DNA of 64,000 nt from Lederbergia panacisoli. Its GTDB lineage: Bacteria; Bacillota; Bacilli; Bacillales; Bacillaceae_C. The stretch covers positions 310,001 to 374,000 of the forward strand of contig NZ_JANJGU010000002.1 in the NCBI RefSeq assembly GCF_024626525.1, read 5' to 3'. A program made the position numbers and the translations under genes. Shown piece by piece: positions 25,651-34,819 of the stretch. How positions within the stretch are numbered: position 1 is the stretch's first letter; the number at the start of each line of letters is the position of its first letter. A model generated the notes under the pieces. That model did no database searches. It was given only the letters and a program-made list of their open reading frames with translations, and was not told where the DNA came from.

Positions 25651-27006
25651 CTATCCAATAATGACTCTTTCTTTAGGATAATGGAAGTCTGGCTCCTTTT
25701 CGTTGTTTGTCATGATGAATAAAAAGGACAAAATGCCAATTCTTCCAATGAACATTAGTAAAATTAATACCGATTTTCCGAAACCAGACAAATCTGGCGT
25801 GATCCCCATCGATGCTCCACAAGTTCCAAATGCCGATGCCACTTCAAAAATAATAGAAATAAGGCTGGCATCCTCTGTTATAGATAATAATAATATCGAC
25901 AAACCTGTCAATATAACTGCGAGCATTAACACAACTAAAGATTTTATCACATCATCTTGATGAATTTCTCGTTGAAACACTTTAATCGAGGATCGACCCC
26001 TTGCAAAGTGAAAAAGAAATAGGATGTTAAGTGCAAATGTTGTTGTCCGGATTCCCCCACCAACCGAACTTGGTGATGCTCCAATAAACATTAGAAAAGA
26101 CAAAAAGAGAATGGTGGGTAAAGTTAACTGATTAACATCCAATGTAAGCAAGCCAGCACTCCTCATTGTCGTCGATTGAAATAAGGCATAGAAAAATGAC
26201 TCATGCCAAGACTTTCCGACAAAAAAATGATTGAACTCAATCGCAACTATAACGACCGTGCCTATTATTAATAGTAAAAAGTATGTTGTAGTCGTGATTT
26301 TAGTAAATAAGCTAAAACGAAATCTTATTTTTGCATCTTTATGAAGTAAAAATCTTTTAATTTCAATCCAAACAGGAAAACCAATCGCACCTAAAATAAT
26401 CAATATCATCGTGACAAATTGTACAAAATAATCTTTTGCAAATGGAATAAGTGATTGCCCAGTTATATCAAATCCTGCATTTGTCGTAGCACTTATTGAA
26501 GCGAATAACCCTTGTAATAATGCCTCCTGCCAGGTTGGAAAGTATTTTAAATAATATGTTCCGAGCACGAGAGCACCAAAAAGTTCTATCAACAAAATAA
26601 TATAAATAATTTGTTTTAAAAGTGCAACTAAACCAGCAAGATTAAGTTGATTTTGATCCGTTCTAATTAATTGCCGGTGCATAAGCCCAACTTTTTTCCC
26701 TAATAATAGCCAGAAAAAAGTACTAATCGTCATTATTCCAATTCCACCTATTTGCAAAACAAACATAAGTAGAAAAATACCAGGCACCGTAAAAGTCTCA
26801 GAAATGTTCACTGTTGATAAACCTGTAACACTCACTGAACTTGCTGCTGTAAATATAGCATCCATGAATGACCATTTTGCATCCGGCTTTCTGGCAAACG
26901 GTAAACTTAAGAGGATTGCTGAAAAAGCAACGGTTAATACGTAATATGTAACTAGGATCCTAAAAGGCGTAAGCCTAGTCAACTTATGTTTCTTTAAGTG
27001 TTTCAT
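25651..27006 (-). CDS. ktrD: Ktr-type potassium uptake membrane subunit (KtrB/KtrD)
   Basis: This 451-residue TrkH/KtrB family protein shows four pore repeats. The filter loops are SSVSVTGLSTVN, SATTNAGFD, TTMRSAGLLTLD and SAFGTCGASMG. It forms the dimeric K+ pore gated by a cytosolic RCK ring (KtrA or KtrC), and no such gene is in the window. In B. subtilis the lone membrane gene is ktrD, which I follow, although ktrB cannot be excluded. I start at ATG 27006 (MKHLKKHKLTRLTPFR) with GGGAGG 12 bases upstream. A longer frame begins in non-family sequence. Confidence 0.85.
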   Translation of the reverse strand: MKHLKKHKLTRLTPFRILVTYYVLTVAFSAILLSLPFARKPDAKWSFMDAIFTAASSVSVTGLSTVNISETFTVPGIFLLMFVLQIGGIGIMTISTFFWLLLGKKVGLMHRQLIRTDQNQLNLAGLVALLKQIIYIILLIELFGALVLGTYYLKYFPTWQEALLQGLFASISATTNAGFDITGQSLIPFAKDYFVQFVTMILIILGAIGFPVWIEIKRFLLHKDAKIRFRFSLFTKITTTTYFLLLIIGTVVIVAIEFNHFFVGKSWHESFFYALFQSTTMRSAGLLTLDVNQLTLPTILFLSFLMFIGASPSSVGGGIRTTTFALNILFLFHFARGRSSIKVFQREIHQDDVIKSLVVLMLAVILTGLSILLLSITEDASLISIIFEVASAFGTCGASMGITPDLSGFGKSVLILLMFIGRIGILSFLFIMTNNEKEPDFHYPKERVIIG

Positions 27007-27138
27007 GCCTATTATAATCCTCCCATGCAACATCCATTCTTTTATAATAATGAAAAAGCGATGTAATGAAAAGAAAAACATCCATTTTATTCATTTTCCA
27101 TCATATACATTTTTCAGTTAATCGAGATGGATTTACCA

Positions 27139-27168
27139 GTTATGCTTTTTGTGTTTGAGTCCATACTA
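27139..27168 (+). promoter_or_regulatory. SigG-type promoter of the first SASP gene
   Basis: CATACTA at 27162-27168 is a perfect forespore SigG -10. A TTATGC-like -35 lies about 16 bases upstream. SASP genes are transcribed by SigG in B. subtilis. Confidence 0.6.
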
Positions 27169-27206
27169 TGAATACGATGTTAATTTAATTAAAGGAGAGA
27201 ATTGAA

Positions 27207-27404
27207 ATGGCTAGAAGCAGTAATAAATTGCTCGTCCCAGGCATAGAACAATATTTAGATCAAGTTAAGTTTGAAATTGCCCAAGAATTCGGAGTCACTC
27301 TTGGTTCAGATACAGTGTCTAGAGCTAACGGTTCAGTAGGCGGAGAAATAACAAAAAGATTAGTACAGCAAGCGCAAGCTGAATTAAGTGGAAAACAACA
27401 ATGA
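27207..27404 (+). CDS. Small acid-soluble spore protein, alpha/beta type
   Basis: The 65-residue SASP has the two conserved blocks, FEIAQEFGV (containing the GPR protease cleavage site) and [19 protein letters not shown]. These proteins coat spore DNA, protect it from UV and heat damage, and are degraded to amino acids at germination. AGGAGAG precedes the ATG. It is a single-gene unit between a SigG-like promoter and a strong terminator. Confidence 0.95.
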   Translation: MARSSNKLLVPGIEQYLDQVKFEIAQEFGVTLGSDTVSRANGSVGGEITKRLVQQAQAELSGKQQ

Positions 27405-27410
27405 TAAGTA

Positions 27411-27442
27411 AAAAGGAAGCTGACATTGGATCAGCTTCCTTT
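27411..27442. terminator. Bidirectional terminator between SASP and terC genes
   Basis: AAAGGAAGCTGA and TCAGCTTCCTTT form a perfect 12-base stem around a 7-base loop. Confidence 0.85.
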
Positions 27443-27448
27443 ACCGTT

Positions 27449-28222
27449 TCAGTTATATAAATTTACTGACTGCTTATTGTGTATAGCTTTTTTCTTTGAA
27501 ATTAAATATCCCCCTACCGCTATTCCGATCAACACTGTCCAGAATGTTAATTTCCACATAGTTGATTCTGGAAAATGTTCGTTAAGAATACTTACATTAG
27601 GATGGGATAATGTAAAGACACTTAATTTGACTCCAACCCAACCAACAATTAAAAATGCAGCTGTTTCTAGTGTAGGATATTTAGCCAGCAGTTTTACAAA
27701 TGATGTAGCTGCAAAACGCATGATAACGACACCTGCAAGCCCACCTAATAACATGACTATAAATTGCCCTCCATCGATACCTCCCACTTGGAACCATCCA
27801 GTGGGTCTAAGCGTTACAGCTAATGCAACAGCAGCAAGCATTGAATCAATTGCAAAGGCAATATCCGCTATTTCTACTTTTAATACCGTCATCCAAAATG
27901 ATTGACCTTTACCATTTTCTACAGATTTTTTAGTCTTCTCTTTTTTCTTAATAATATGATGAACAGATAAATAGATTAAATAAGCAGCACCAATTGCTTG
28001 AATTTGCCATACGTTGACGAGAAACGTAATGGCAAAAAGGGCTGCAAAACGAAAAATAAAGGCCCCTAGCAATCCATAAAATAAAGCTTTTTTCCGTAGA
28101 TTTTCCGGTAAATGTTTAACCATTACTGCCATAACGACTGCATTATCCGCAGCAAGGATCCCTTCCAAACCCACTAGTACTAAAAATACCCATCCATACT
28201 CCAACATCATCGATAATTCCAT
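27449..28222 (-). CDS. ykoY: TerC family membrane protein, probable Mn2+ exporter (YkoY-like)
   Basis: The 257-residue protein has about seven membrane helices and the paired acidic motifs of TerC proteins, LAADNAVVMAVM near residue 25 and DIAFAIDSMLAA near 115. Bacillus relatives export manganese, partly to load secreted enzymes. The upstream yybP-ykoY riboswitch at 28282-28420 supports this role. I choose ATG 28222 because GGAGG lies 7 bases upstream. An upstream in-frame ATG at 28246 has no such site. Confidence 0.88.
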   Translation of the reverse strand: MELSMMLEYGWVFLVLVGLEGILAADNAVVMAVMVKHLPENLRKKALFYGLLGAFIFRFAALFAITFLVNVWQIQAIGAAYLIYLSVHHIIKKKEKTKKSVENGKGQSFWMTVLKVEIADIAFAIDSMLAAVALAVTLRPTGWFQVGGIDGGQFIVMLLGGLAGVVIMRFAATSFVKLLAKYPTLETAAFLIVGWVGVKLSVFTLSHPNVSILNEHFPESTMWKLTFWTVLIGIAVGGYLISKKKAIHNKQSVNLYN

Positions 28223-28281
28223 TAAATTTCCTCCCTTATTTTTCACATCCCCAAGGCAGGAAATTTTGTTTTCAATAAAAA

Positions 28282-28420
28282 CAAAAAGACCTCTGCCATA
28301 TGGGCAAAGGTCTTGCTAGACATTTTCATGCCAACAAAGCCGGTGAATTCCTTCACGAAATGACGACTTTGTTTTAGGTAGAAATGAAAATTCTACCTAA
28401 CGCTACTCCCCTTTGACTTA
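28282..28420 (-). ncRNA. yybP-ykoY manganese riboswitch with terminator
   Basis: Read on the minus strand, the leader shows the conserved GGGGAGUAGCGU block (about 28400-28411), a variable stem (UAGGUAGAA/UUCUACCUA), then CCGGCUUUGUUGGCAUG (about 28330-28345) closing the aptamer. An intrinsic terminator (AAGACCUUUGCC/GGCAGAGGUCUU plus U run, about 28284-28314) follows. Mn2+ binding is known to favour the antiterminated form and so expression. It lies about 60 bases before the terC start. Confidence 0.92.
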
Positions 28421-28502
28421 ACGTCAAATGTATTAATTTACTGTTATTATAATGTATGGAGTCTAGTAAGGCAATATTCACATATATTATTTTTAATATT
28501 TT

Positions 28503-31500
28503 CTAGCTTTCTGTCTTCCATCTTTTCCTTTTCCGATTCATTCTTCTAGTTTCGTGATCAAATAAACTATAAACTACTGGAATGACAAATAAGGTTAAGA
28601 ATGTGCTGCTTATTAAACCACCAATAACGGCAACCCCCATTGGTTGATTCATTTCTGTTCCTTCTCCAATCCCTAATGCCAGTGGCACTAATCCTAAAAT
28701 CGTAGTTAATGCAGTCATTAAAATCGGCCTGGCACGATCCTTGACTGATTCTATCAGCGCATCATAGCTGGATAGTCCAGCTTCTTTGCGTTGATTAATA
28801 TAGTCAACAATAACAATCGCATTGTTCACGACAATCCCAGCTAAAATGATGATCCCGATAAAAGCTGGTACACTAATCGGCATCTTACTTGCAATTAGGG
28901 AAATTGCGACGCCAATGACCATGAGCGGTACTGTAAACATAATAACGAATGGATATTTAAATGACTCAAATTGTGCAGCCATAACGATATAAATTAGTAT
29001 AATGGCTAAAATAAATGCCATGATCATATCATCGATTGAATCTTCTAGTAATTCCTTTTCACCGCTATACGTGATTTCTATATCACTAGGGAGATTCAAA
29101 GATGCAATCTCCGACTCTACCGCTTTTGACATTTTTCCTAAATTCGTCTCCGTACTATATTTTAAAGTAAATTCTACTGAATCTAGTTGATTAATACGTT
29201 GAATTTCAACTGGACCAGTACCTTCCTCAATTTTTGCCAAGTCCGCTAACTGGGCATAAGATCCGTCAGGTTTTCTTATTAATATGGATTTTAATTCCTC
29301 AATATTTCTTGTAATACTCTTATCAAACTCCACGTTAACACCATAAATTTCCATATCATCGGTAATAATTTGCGAAGCTTGTACCCCACGTGTTGCGTCA
29401 TTAAAAATCATTGCGATTTGGGCAGGTGAAAGTCCAGCCTCGAATGCTTTATCTCGGTCTATCGTAATATGGATTTCCTCAACGGTATTAGCAGTCGTTG
29501 TCGATAAATCTGTTACATTTTCTATATTTTTTAATGCGCTAAAAATTTTATCCGTACTTTTTTCCAGTCTCTGCTTATTGGAGTCTGTAACGTTAAATGA
29601 CATCGTTTGCGGCGCCATACCGGACGCAGCTTGGACATTAAATCGGAGAGTTGCCTCCTTATTTACCTTCACTACTTCTTTTTCTATTTTAGGCTTTATA
29701 TGATCAACTATTTCAAATAAGGATTTGTCTCTATTTGCTAGAGGTTTTAACTTTACATATACTTCTGCACTATTCGCCATTCCTCCCCCTTGGAATGTAG
29801 ACTCTTGCGTGGAACCAATTAAGCTGACATATACATCTACATCTTTTTCCGTCTTTAGCTCGTTTTCCATGACGCTAATTACTTTCTCTGTTTCGGATAG
29901 TGATGCTCCATTTTCAAGCTTAACATTAACACTAAAAAAACCTTCATCTGTTGGTGGAAGAAATTGCGTTCCTACTGTCGTCATGCCGAATATTCCGCCT
30001 ATGAATAATAAAACTGCAGTAAATAACACTAAAAATCGGTGACGCAAAGACCAACGAATGGATCGATCGAGTAAATTCATTGGTTTCGATCTACGCCTTA
30101 TTGCCTCATAATCACCCTGTGGTTTTTTTAGCAGCCTGCTAGCGAGCATCGGGACAACCGTCAAAGCAACAAATAAGGAAGCAAATAAACTAAAAGAAAT
30201 CGTAAATGCAAATTCTTTAAATAATTGTCCTAGTAGACCACTAATAAAAACAACTGGAAGAAAGACAGCAACTGTTGTAAGGGTGGAAGCAGTAATGGCG
30301 CCTGCTACTTCTTTTGCCCCATGCAAGGCAGCTTCTTTTGGATCTTTTCCCATAGATAAATGTCGATATATATTTTCAATTACGACGATGGCATTGTCGA
30401 CGAGCATCCCAATTCCTAATGCTAGTCCCCCAAGAGTCATGATGTTTAATGCAAAATCCGCAAAAAACATCAATACAAACGTAACGATAACGGAATATGG
30501 TATGGCAATTCCAATAATAAGCGGACTCTTAATATTTCTTAAAAAGAAAAATAATACGAGCATTGCCAGTGCTCCGCCAAGAATTAATGAGTTGGCAATA
30601 TTCCCGATCGCCATCCTTACGTAATCACCTTGGTCAAATAGGATATCTGACTCAATTTCTTTATATTTTTCCTTATTTAATAGTGATTTTAATTCTTTTT
30701 GAAAATCCTTTGAAACTTCTGCTGTATTGGCGTCTGTCTCTTGAAGCACACTTAGTAATACTGATGGCTTTTCATTCGTACGTGTAATGCTTTCCGCGGT
30801 TTGCTCCTGCTGTTTTACTGTAGCAACATCTTTTATTCTAATTTTTTCACCATTTATTGGATTAACAGTAATGGCAAGATTTGCAATTTCATCTGCTGAA
30901 TGAACCATACTCATAATTCGAGTCGTAAGTTCTTTTCCTTCTGTGAGGACTGTTTCCCCGGGAGTAGAAATATTATTGGCTTGGATAATATTCACTACTT
31001 CTGCTTGCGATAATTGATATTTTTTTAATTCATCTTGATTGAGTGTCACATTGATCTCTTCTACTAAATTACCCGTAATATTAACACTGGCGACTCCATT
31101 TACTTTCGTAAGCTCAGTAGTTAATTTATCAGTTAAGTTTCTAAGACTTTTTTCATCTTTATTAGTCTTTAGAGAAAGTTGAATGACAGGGAATTGTGCT
31201 GGATCAAATTTTAAAAAACGTGGCTTTCCGGCGTCTGTCGGGATTGGTGTTTGATCGATTCTTTGAAGTACATCATTTTGAATATCATCAATAGCGGTAG
31301 ACCAAGAGAATTCTAACAGGATTAAATTTGAACCTTCCTTCGAAATAGATTGTACGTTTTTAATCCCTGGCAATGTTGCAAGGCTCGCTTCAAGTGGCTT
31401 TGTTATTTTATCAACGACTTCGGCGGGACTAGCACCTTGATATGAAGTGACGACAACGGCTATCGGAGGATTAATTTCAGGTATTAACTTTAGAGGTATT

Positions 31501-31592
31501 TTTAAAAGTGAAACTACACCTAAAATAATGACGAGAAACATCGTTACAATCGTAAAAACAGGCCTCTTTATGGAAAATTTACTCAAATTCAC
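28503..31592 (-). CDS. swrC: RND family efflux transporter permease, SwrC-like
   Basis: The 1029-residue protein has the AcrB-type fold: one N-terminal helix, a large external loop (about 35-340), six helices, a second external loop, and six more helices. Helix 4 keeps the proton-relay Asp in LGIGMLVDNAIVVIENI. It matches B. subtilis SwrC (YerP), which exports surfactin and supports swarming. No membrane-fusion protein gene is adjacent, as is also true for B. subtilis SwrC. The start is a GTG with AAAGGGG about 8 bases upstream. The stop is followed by no obvious partner gene. Confidence 0.87.
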   Translation of the reverse strand: MNLSKFSIKRPVFTIVTMFLVIILGVVSLLKIPLKLIPEINPPIAVVVTSYQGASPAEVVDKITKPLEASLATLPGIKNVQSISKEGSNLILLEFSWSTAIDDIQNDVLQRIDQTPIPTDAGKPRFLKFDPAQFPVIQLSLKTNKDEKSLRNLTDKLTTELTKVNGVASVNITGNLVEEINVTLNQDELKKYQLSQAEVVNIIQANNISTPGETVLTEGKELTTRIMSMVHSADEIANLAITVNPINGEKIRIKDVATVKQQEQTAESITRTNEKPSVLLSVLQETDANTAEVSKDFQKELKSLLNKEKYKEIESDILFDQGDYVRMAIGNIANSLILGGALAMLVLFFFLRNIKSPLIIGIAIPYSVIVTFVLMFFADFALNIMTLGGLALGIGMLVDNAIVVIENIYRHLSMGKDPKEAALHGAKEVAGAITASTLTTVAVFLPVVFISGLLGQLFKEFAFTISFSLFASLFVALTVVPMLASRLLKKPQGDYEAIRRRSKPMNLLDRSIRWSLRHRFLVLFTAVLLFIGGIFGMTTVGTQFLPPTDEGFFSVNVKLENGASLSETEKVISVMENELKTEKDVDVYVSLIGSTQESTFQGGGMANSAEVYVKLKPLANRDKSLFEIVDHIKPKIEKEVVKVNKEATLRFNVQAASGMAPQTMSFNVTDSNKQRLEKSTDKIFSALKNIENVTDLSTTTANTVEEIHITIDRDKAFEAGLSPAQIAMIFNDATRGVQASQIITDDMEIYGVNVEFDKSITRNIEELKSILIRKPDGSYAQLADLAKIEEGTGPVEIQRINQLDSVEFTLKYSTETNLGKMSKAVESEIASLNLPSDIEITYSGEKELLEDSIDDMIMAFILAIILIYIVMAAQFESFKYPFVIMFTVPLMVIGVAISLIASKMPISVPAFIGIIILAGIVVNNAIVIVDYINQRKEAGLSSYDALIESVKDRARPILMTALTTILGLVPLALGIGEGTEMNQPMGVAVIGGLISSTFLTLFVIPVVYSLFDHETRRMNRKRKRWKTES

Positions 31593-31701
31593 TATGTATA
31601 CCCCTTTCGTACTCCCTTGACAATTTTATTATAACAATTTGCCGACTGGAATTATATTGAATCGATGGATTCTTTTTGATATAAACATTAGCTTAAGACA
31701 G

Positions 31702-31728
31702 CAAAAAATGCCGACAGAGCGGCACTTT
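31702..31728 (-). terminator. Terminator of the second SASP gene
   Basis: On the minus strand TGCCG-CTCTG-CGGCA forms the stem, followed by a run of T, directly after the stop codon. Confidence 0.8.
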
Positions 31729-32010
31729 TTATTTTTGTGGATTTTTACTTAACTGTTCTTGCGCTATTCGAACCATCTCTTTAACCATATTGCCACCGAT
31801 GGGACCGCCCACCTTTCCCGCTTCTTCAGCAGATAAGTGGCCATTATAACCTTTTTTAAGCGGAACACCTTGTTCTTTCGCGATTTCATATTTTACGTCA
31901 TTAGGATTATTAGGATTTACATGATATCCCTTTTCAGACATCACTTTCGCCTTAAAGCCATCTAAAGCAGCTCTTGCCCCGGGAACCAGCGTCCTATTTC
32001 TTCTAGCCAT
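31729..32010 (-). CDS. Small acid-soluble spore protein, alpha/beta type, long form
   Basis: The 93-residue SASP has the conserved germination-protease site VKYEIAKEQGV and the C-terminal AGKVGGPIGGNMVKEMVRIA block. It is longer than usual because the stretch before the cleavage site carries an extra region (EKGYHVNPNNPNDVK). Its role is DNA binding and protection in the forespore. I use the ATG at 32010 since GGGAGG lies 7 bases upstream. A SigG-like CATACTA lies at 32031-32037. Confidence 0.92.
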   Translation of the reverse strand: MARRNRTLVPGARAALDGFKAKVMSEKGYHVNPNNPNDVKYEIAKEQGVPLKKGYNGHLSAEEAGKVGGPIGGNMVKEMVRIAQEQLSKNPQK

Positions 32011-32030
32011 AAACATTCCTCCCTTACGGA

Positions 32031-32058
32031 TAGTATGTCCAAAAAATAAAAAAGCCTC
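32031..32058 (-). promoter_or_regulatory. SigG-type -10 of the second SASP gene
   Basis: On the minus strand CATACTA (32031-32037) is the same -10 as before the first SASP gene. The -35 is not clear. Confidence 0.5.
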
Positions 32059-32090
32059 ATCCTGGGATTGGCGGATTAAGGCTTTTCATC
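32041..32090 (-). terminator. Second hairpin downstream of prfC
   Basis: On the minus strand AAAAGCCTTAATCC and an AGGCTTTTTT arm pair around about 20 bases, followed by T runs. It is a back-up to the hairpin at 32104-32133. Confidence 0.6.
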
Positions 32091-32103
32091 AAGGCTAAAG
32101 GTC

Positions 32104-32133
32104 AAAAAAGGCAGTGCCTTGGACACTACCTTT
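32104..32133 (-). terminator. Terminator of prfC
   Basis: On the minus strand AAGGTAGTG-TCCAAGG-CACTGCCTT is followed by TTTT, seven bases after the prfC stop. Confidence 0.85.
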
Positions 32134-32139
32134 CTCAGC

Positions 32140-33720
32140 TTAATCATGTTCATCCATCGGATTGTACAATTTAACATTAGGATTCTTATCCTGGAACCAA
32201 CGCAAGGCAAAATCATTTTCAAAAAGGAATAGTGGCTTGTCGTATCGATCTTTAACTAACAGACTTCTTTGGCTAGAAAGAGACTCATCAATTTTTTCGT
32301 TTTCAATCCATCTCGCAATTTTTGAGCCGATCGATTCCATGATTACATCGGAATTGTATTCATTTTTCATTCGATGTTCAAAAACCTCAAATTGAAGTTG
32401 ACCTACAGCCCCGAGAATATAATCTTCCATTCGGTATGTTTTATAAAGCTGGATGGCACCTTCTTGTACAAGCTGCTCGACACCTTTATGAAAGCTTTTT
32501 TGTTTCATCACATTTTTTGCGGTGACTCGTACAAATATTTCGGGAGTGAATTGAGGTAATTTTTCATAATGAATATCTCGTTTTCCTTCAGATATTGTAT
32601 CTCCAATTTGATAAGTTCCCGTATCATATAACCCAATAATATCGCCGCTCACGGCCGCATTTACCGTGCTTCTATCATCTGCAAGAAATTGCGTCGATTG
32701 AGAAAGTTTGAATTGTTTTCCAGTTCGGGCAAGGGAGACATTCATCCCACGCTCAAACTGACCGGAGCAAATCCTGACAAAAGCGATACGATCACGATGA
32801 GCAGGATTCATATTCGCTTGAATTTTAAATATAAAACCTGAAAAACCTTCAGAAGTTGGATCAATTTTTCCCTCATTTGTCATTCTTGGTTGAGGTGACG
32901 GCGCGAACTGTAAATATGTTTCTAAAAAAGTTTGGACACCAAAGTTCGTTAATGCACTACCAAAAAACACAGGAGACAATGTTCCATTATTAATTTTCTC
33001 ATCCGAAAATTCATTTCCGGCTTCATCTAATAACATAATTTCCTCCAAAGCCTGGGTATATAACGCCGATTCCTTTAAGGAATGATTTCCAAGTATTTCC
33101 CCATCTTCATCCAATTCCAAAAATCTTTGGTCTTCATCGACTCGGAATTGTTCAATTCTTTTGTTATAACGATCATAAATGCCATAAAATTCTTTTCCCA
33201 TTCCAATTGGCCAATTCATTGGATAGGATTCAATTCCGAGCACTTCTTCCAACTCAGCTAGCAACTCAAGTGGAGGCCGCCCTTGTCGATCTAATTTATT
33301 TATAAATGTGAAAATCGGGATTCCCCTCATTCTACACACTTTAAATAATTTTAAAGTTTGTTCCTCGATCCCCTTTGCGGAGTCAATAATCATGACGGCA
33401 CTATCTACTGCCATGAGCGTTCGATAAGTATCTTCACTGAAATCCTGGTGCCCAGGGGTATCTAATATATTAATCCGGAATCCATCATAATCAAACTGCA
33501 TAACAGATGATGTAACGGAAATTCCTCTTTGTTTTTCTATTTCCATCCAATCGGATGTAGCGTATTTGCCAGTTTTTTTGCCTTTTACCGTACCAGCATC
33601 ACGAATCGCTCCGCCAAAATAAAGGAGTTTCTCCGTCATAGTCGTTTTTCCGGCATCTGGGTGAGAGATGATTGCAAAAGTTCTTCTTGATTCCACTTCT
33701 GCTTTTAATGTTTTAGCCAT
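32140..33720 (-). CDS. prfC: Peptide chain release factor 3 (RF3)
   Basis: This 526-residue translational GTPase shows the P-loop HPDAGKTT near residue 22, the G3 motif DTPGHQDF, the G4 motif NKLDR, and the RF3-specific WPIGMGKEF and [15 protein letters not shown]3 removes RF1/RF2 from the ribosome after peptide release. The gene is not in B. subtilis 168 but occurs in other bacilli. Two starts are close together, and I prefer the ATG at 33720, with AAGGA 9 bases upstream, over an ATG two codons earlier that would be only 3 bases from it. Confidence 0.93.
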   Translation of the reverse strand: MAKTLKAEVESRRTFAIISHPDAGKTTMTEKLLYFGGAIRDAGTVKGKKTGKYATSDWMEIEKQRGISVTSSVMQFDYDGFRINILDTPGHQDFSEDTYRTLMAVDSAVMIIDSAKGIEEQTLKLFKVCRMRGIPIFTFINKLDRQGRPPLELLAELEEVLGIESYPMNWPIGMGKEFYGIYDRYNKRIEQFRVDEDQRFLELDEDGEILGNHSLKESALYTQALEEIMLLDEAGNEFSDEKINNGTLSPVFFGSALTNFGVQTFLETYLQFAPSPQPRMTNEGKIDPTSEGFSGFIFKIQANMNPAHRDRIAFVRICSGQFERGMNVSLARTGKQFKLSQSTQFLADDRSTVNAAVSGDIIGLYDTGTYQIGDTISEGKRDIHYEKLPQFTPEIFVRVTAKNVMKQKSFHKGVEQLVQEGAIQLYKTYRMEDYILGAVGQLQFEVFEHRMKNEYNSDVIMESIGSKIARWIENEKIDESLSSQRSLLVKDRYDKPLFLFENDFALRWFQDKNPNVKLYNPMDEHD

Positions 33721-33812
33721 ACACATAATTCCTTCCGTTGTTCAGTCTTTTTCTATCATATTCCTTAGAAGAATGAATATCAACGGTAAGTTTTTAAATA
33801 AACCTTTACAAT

Positions 33813-34724
33813 TTACTCGAAAAGTTTTTCGTAAAAAATTATTCTACCTATTTGATTGAGGTAATCAATTTTTCTTCTTTCATAAAAGTCGTCTACATTA
33901 CCTCTATCAAAATACCAAACACAATCAATTAAAATACTTAATTTATAAACATCAAATAAATGCTTTTTTTCAATATCTTCTAAAGGTCTATATTTCATAT
34001 ATTCTAAAATTACTTCCTTTGCCTTGTTCAAATTAAGATATTGATCAACATCGTGTCGCCATGCCTCATATTCGATTAAAACAACAAGATCAAATAAAAG
34101 ATACGTATAATTAGCATCGTCAAAATCTATTAATGCACTACATTTTTCATCCTTATAAAGGATATTCGAAAAATGAAAATCTGCATGGCAGATCCCTTTT
34201 GGTAATGATTCAGGAAGAGTTAATTGGGTCAACTCCTGCTCTAGCCAAAGAAACTTTTCTACTGCAGTTTTTGTAGTAAATCGTTCAGATTGTTGTCGCG
34301 CTAGTTCCCGACACATTTTAACATTATAATTTAATCTAAATTCTTTATATAAAGGTGTATAGTTTTTACTAATATTATGTAATTTTGCTGCCAATTTAAT
34401 CAGTTGCATTTTTTGGATTCCATTAGGGTCGTTACTATGTTCTCCCTCCATATATTCAAAAAGAACATATGGCTTTTCTTTATAAGTCCCAACAAACCTC
34501 CCATCCTTATTAATAAATGGTTTTGGACTAGGAAATTCGTGTTTACTTAAATAAATAAGAAAGTTCGTTTCAAATAAAACAGATTGGACTGAACGATTTT
34601 CATAATATCTAAAAACAAACTGACCGTCTGTTGTTTGGACTTTAATATTTGTTTGAACCGTTCCAGTTGTAAATGGAGCTGAGGCTAAATAGTTTCCCAA
34701 TGAATAATTTGAAAGAATTTGCAC
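33813..34724 (-). CDS. Aminoglycoside phosphotransferase-fold kinase
   Basis: A 303-residue protein of the APH/choline-kinase fold with the catalytic loop ICHADFHFSNILY (HxDxxxxN) near residues 180-190 and the metal-binding Asp in ALIDFDDANY near 200. The EYMEGEHS stretch corresponds to the hinge. Related Bacillus proteins include spore-coat CotS-type kinases and homoserine kinase-like proteins, and the substrate cannot be named. The GTG start at 34724 has AAGGTG at 6 bases. The frame stays open upstream to an ATT at 34752-34754 with a better site, AAGGAGG at 9 bases, so the true start may be there. Confidence 0.8.
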   Translation of the reverse strand: MQILSNYSLGNYLASAPFTTGTVQTNIKVQTTDGQFVFRYYENRSVQSVLFETNFLIYLSKHEFPSPKPFINKDGRFVGTYKEKPYVLFEYMEGEHSNDPNGIQKMQLIKLAAKLHNISKNYTPLYKEFRLNYNVKMCRELARQQSERFTTKTAVEKFLWLEQELTQLTLPESLPKGICHADFHFSNILYKDEKCSALIDFDDANYTYLLFDLVVLIEYEAWRHDVDQYLNLNKAKEVILEYMKYRPLEDIEKKHLFDVYKLSILIDCVWYFDRGNVDDFYERRKIDYLNQIGRIIFYEKLFE

Positions 34725-34777
34725 TAATTCACCTTCTGAAAAATTTGTTTTAATTGTTTTTCGCCTCCTTTACGTAA

Positions 34778-34809
34778 AATGCGTCCGAACTTTTGAATCC
34801 GGACGCATT
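34778..34809 (-). terminator. Hairpin after the M42 peptidase gene
   Basis: AATGCGTCCG and CGGACGCATT are perfect 10-base arms, followed by TTTTA on the minus strand. Confidence 0.75.
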
Positions 34810-34819
34810 ATAGAAAAAG

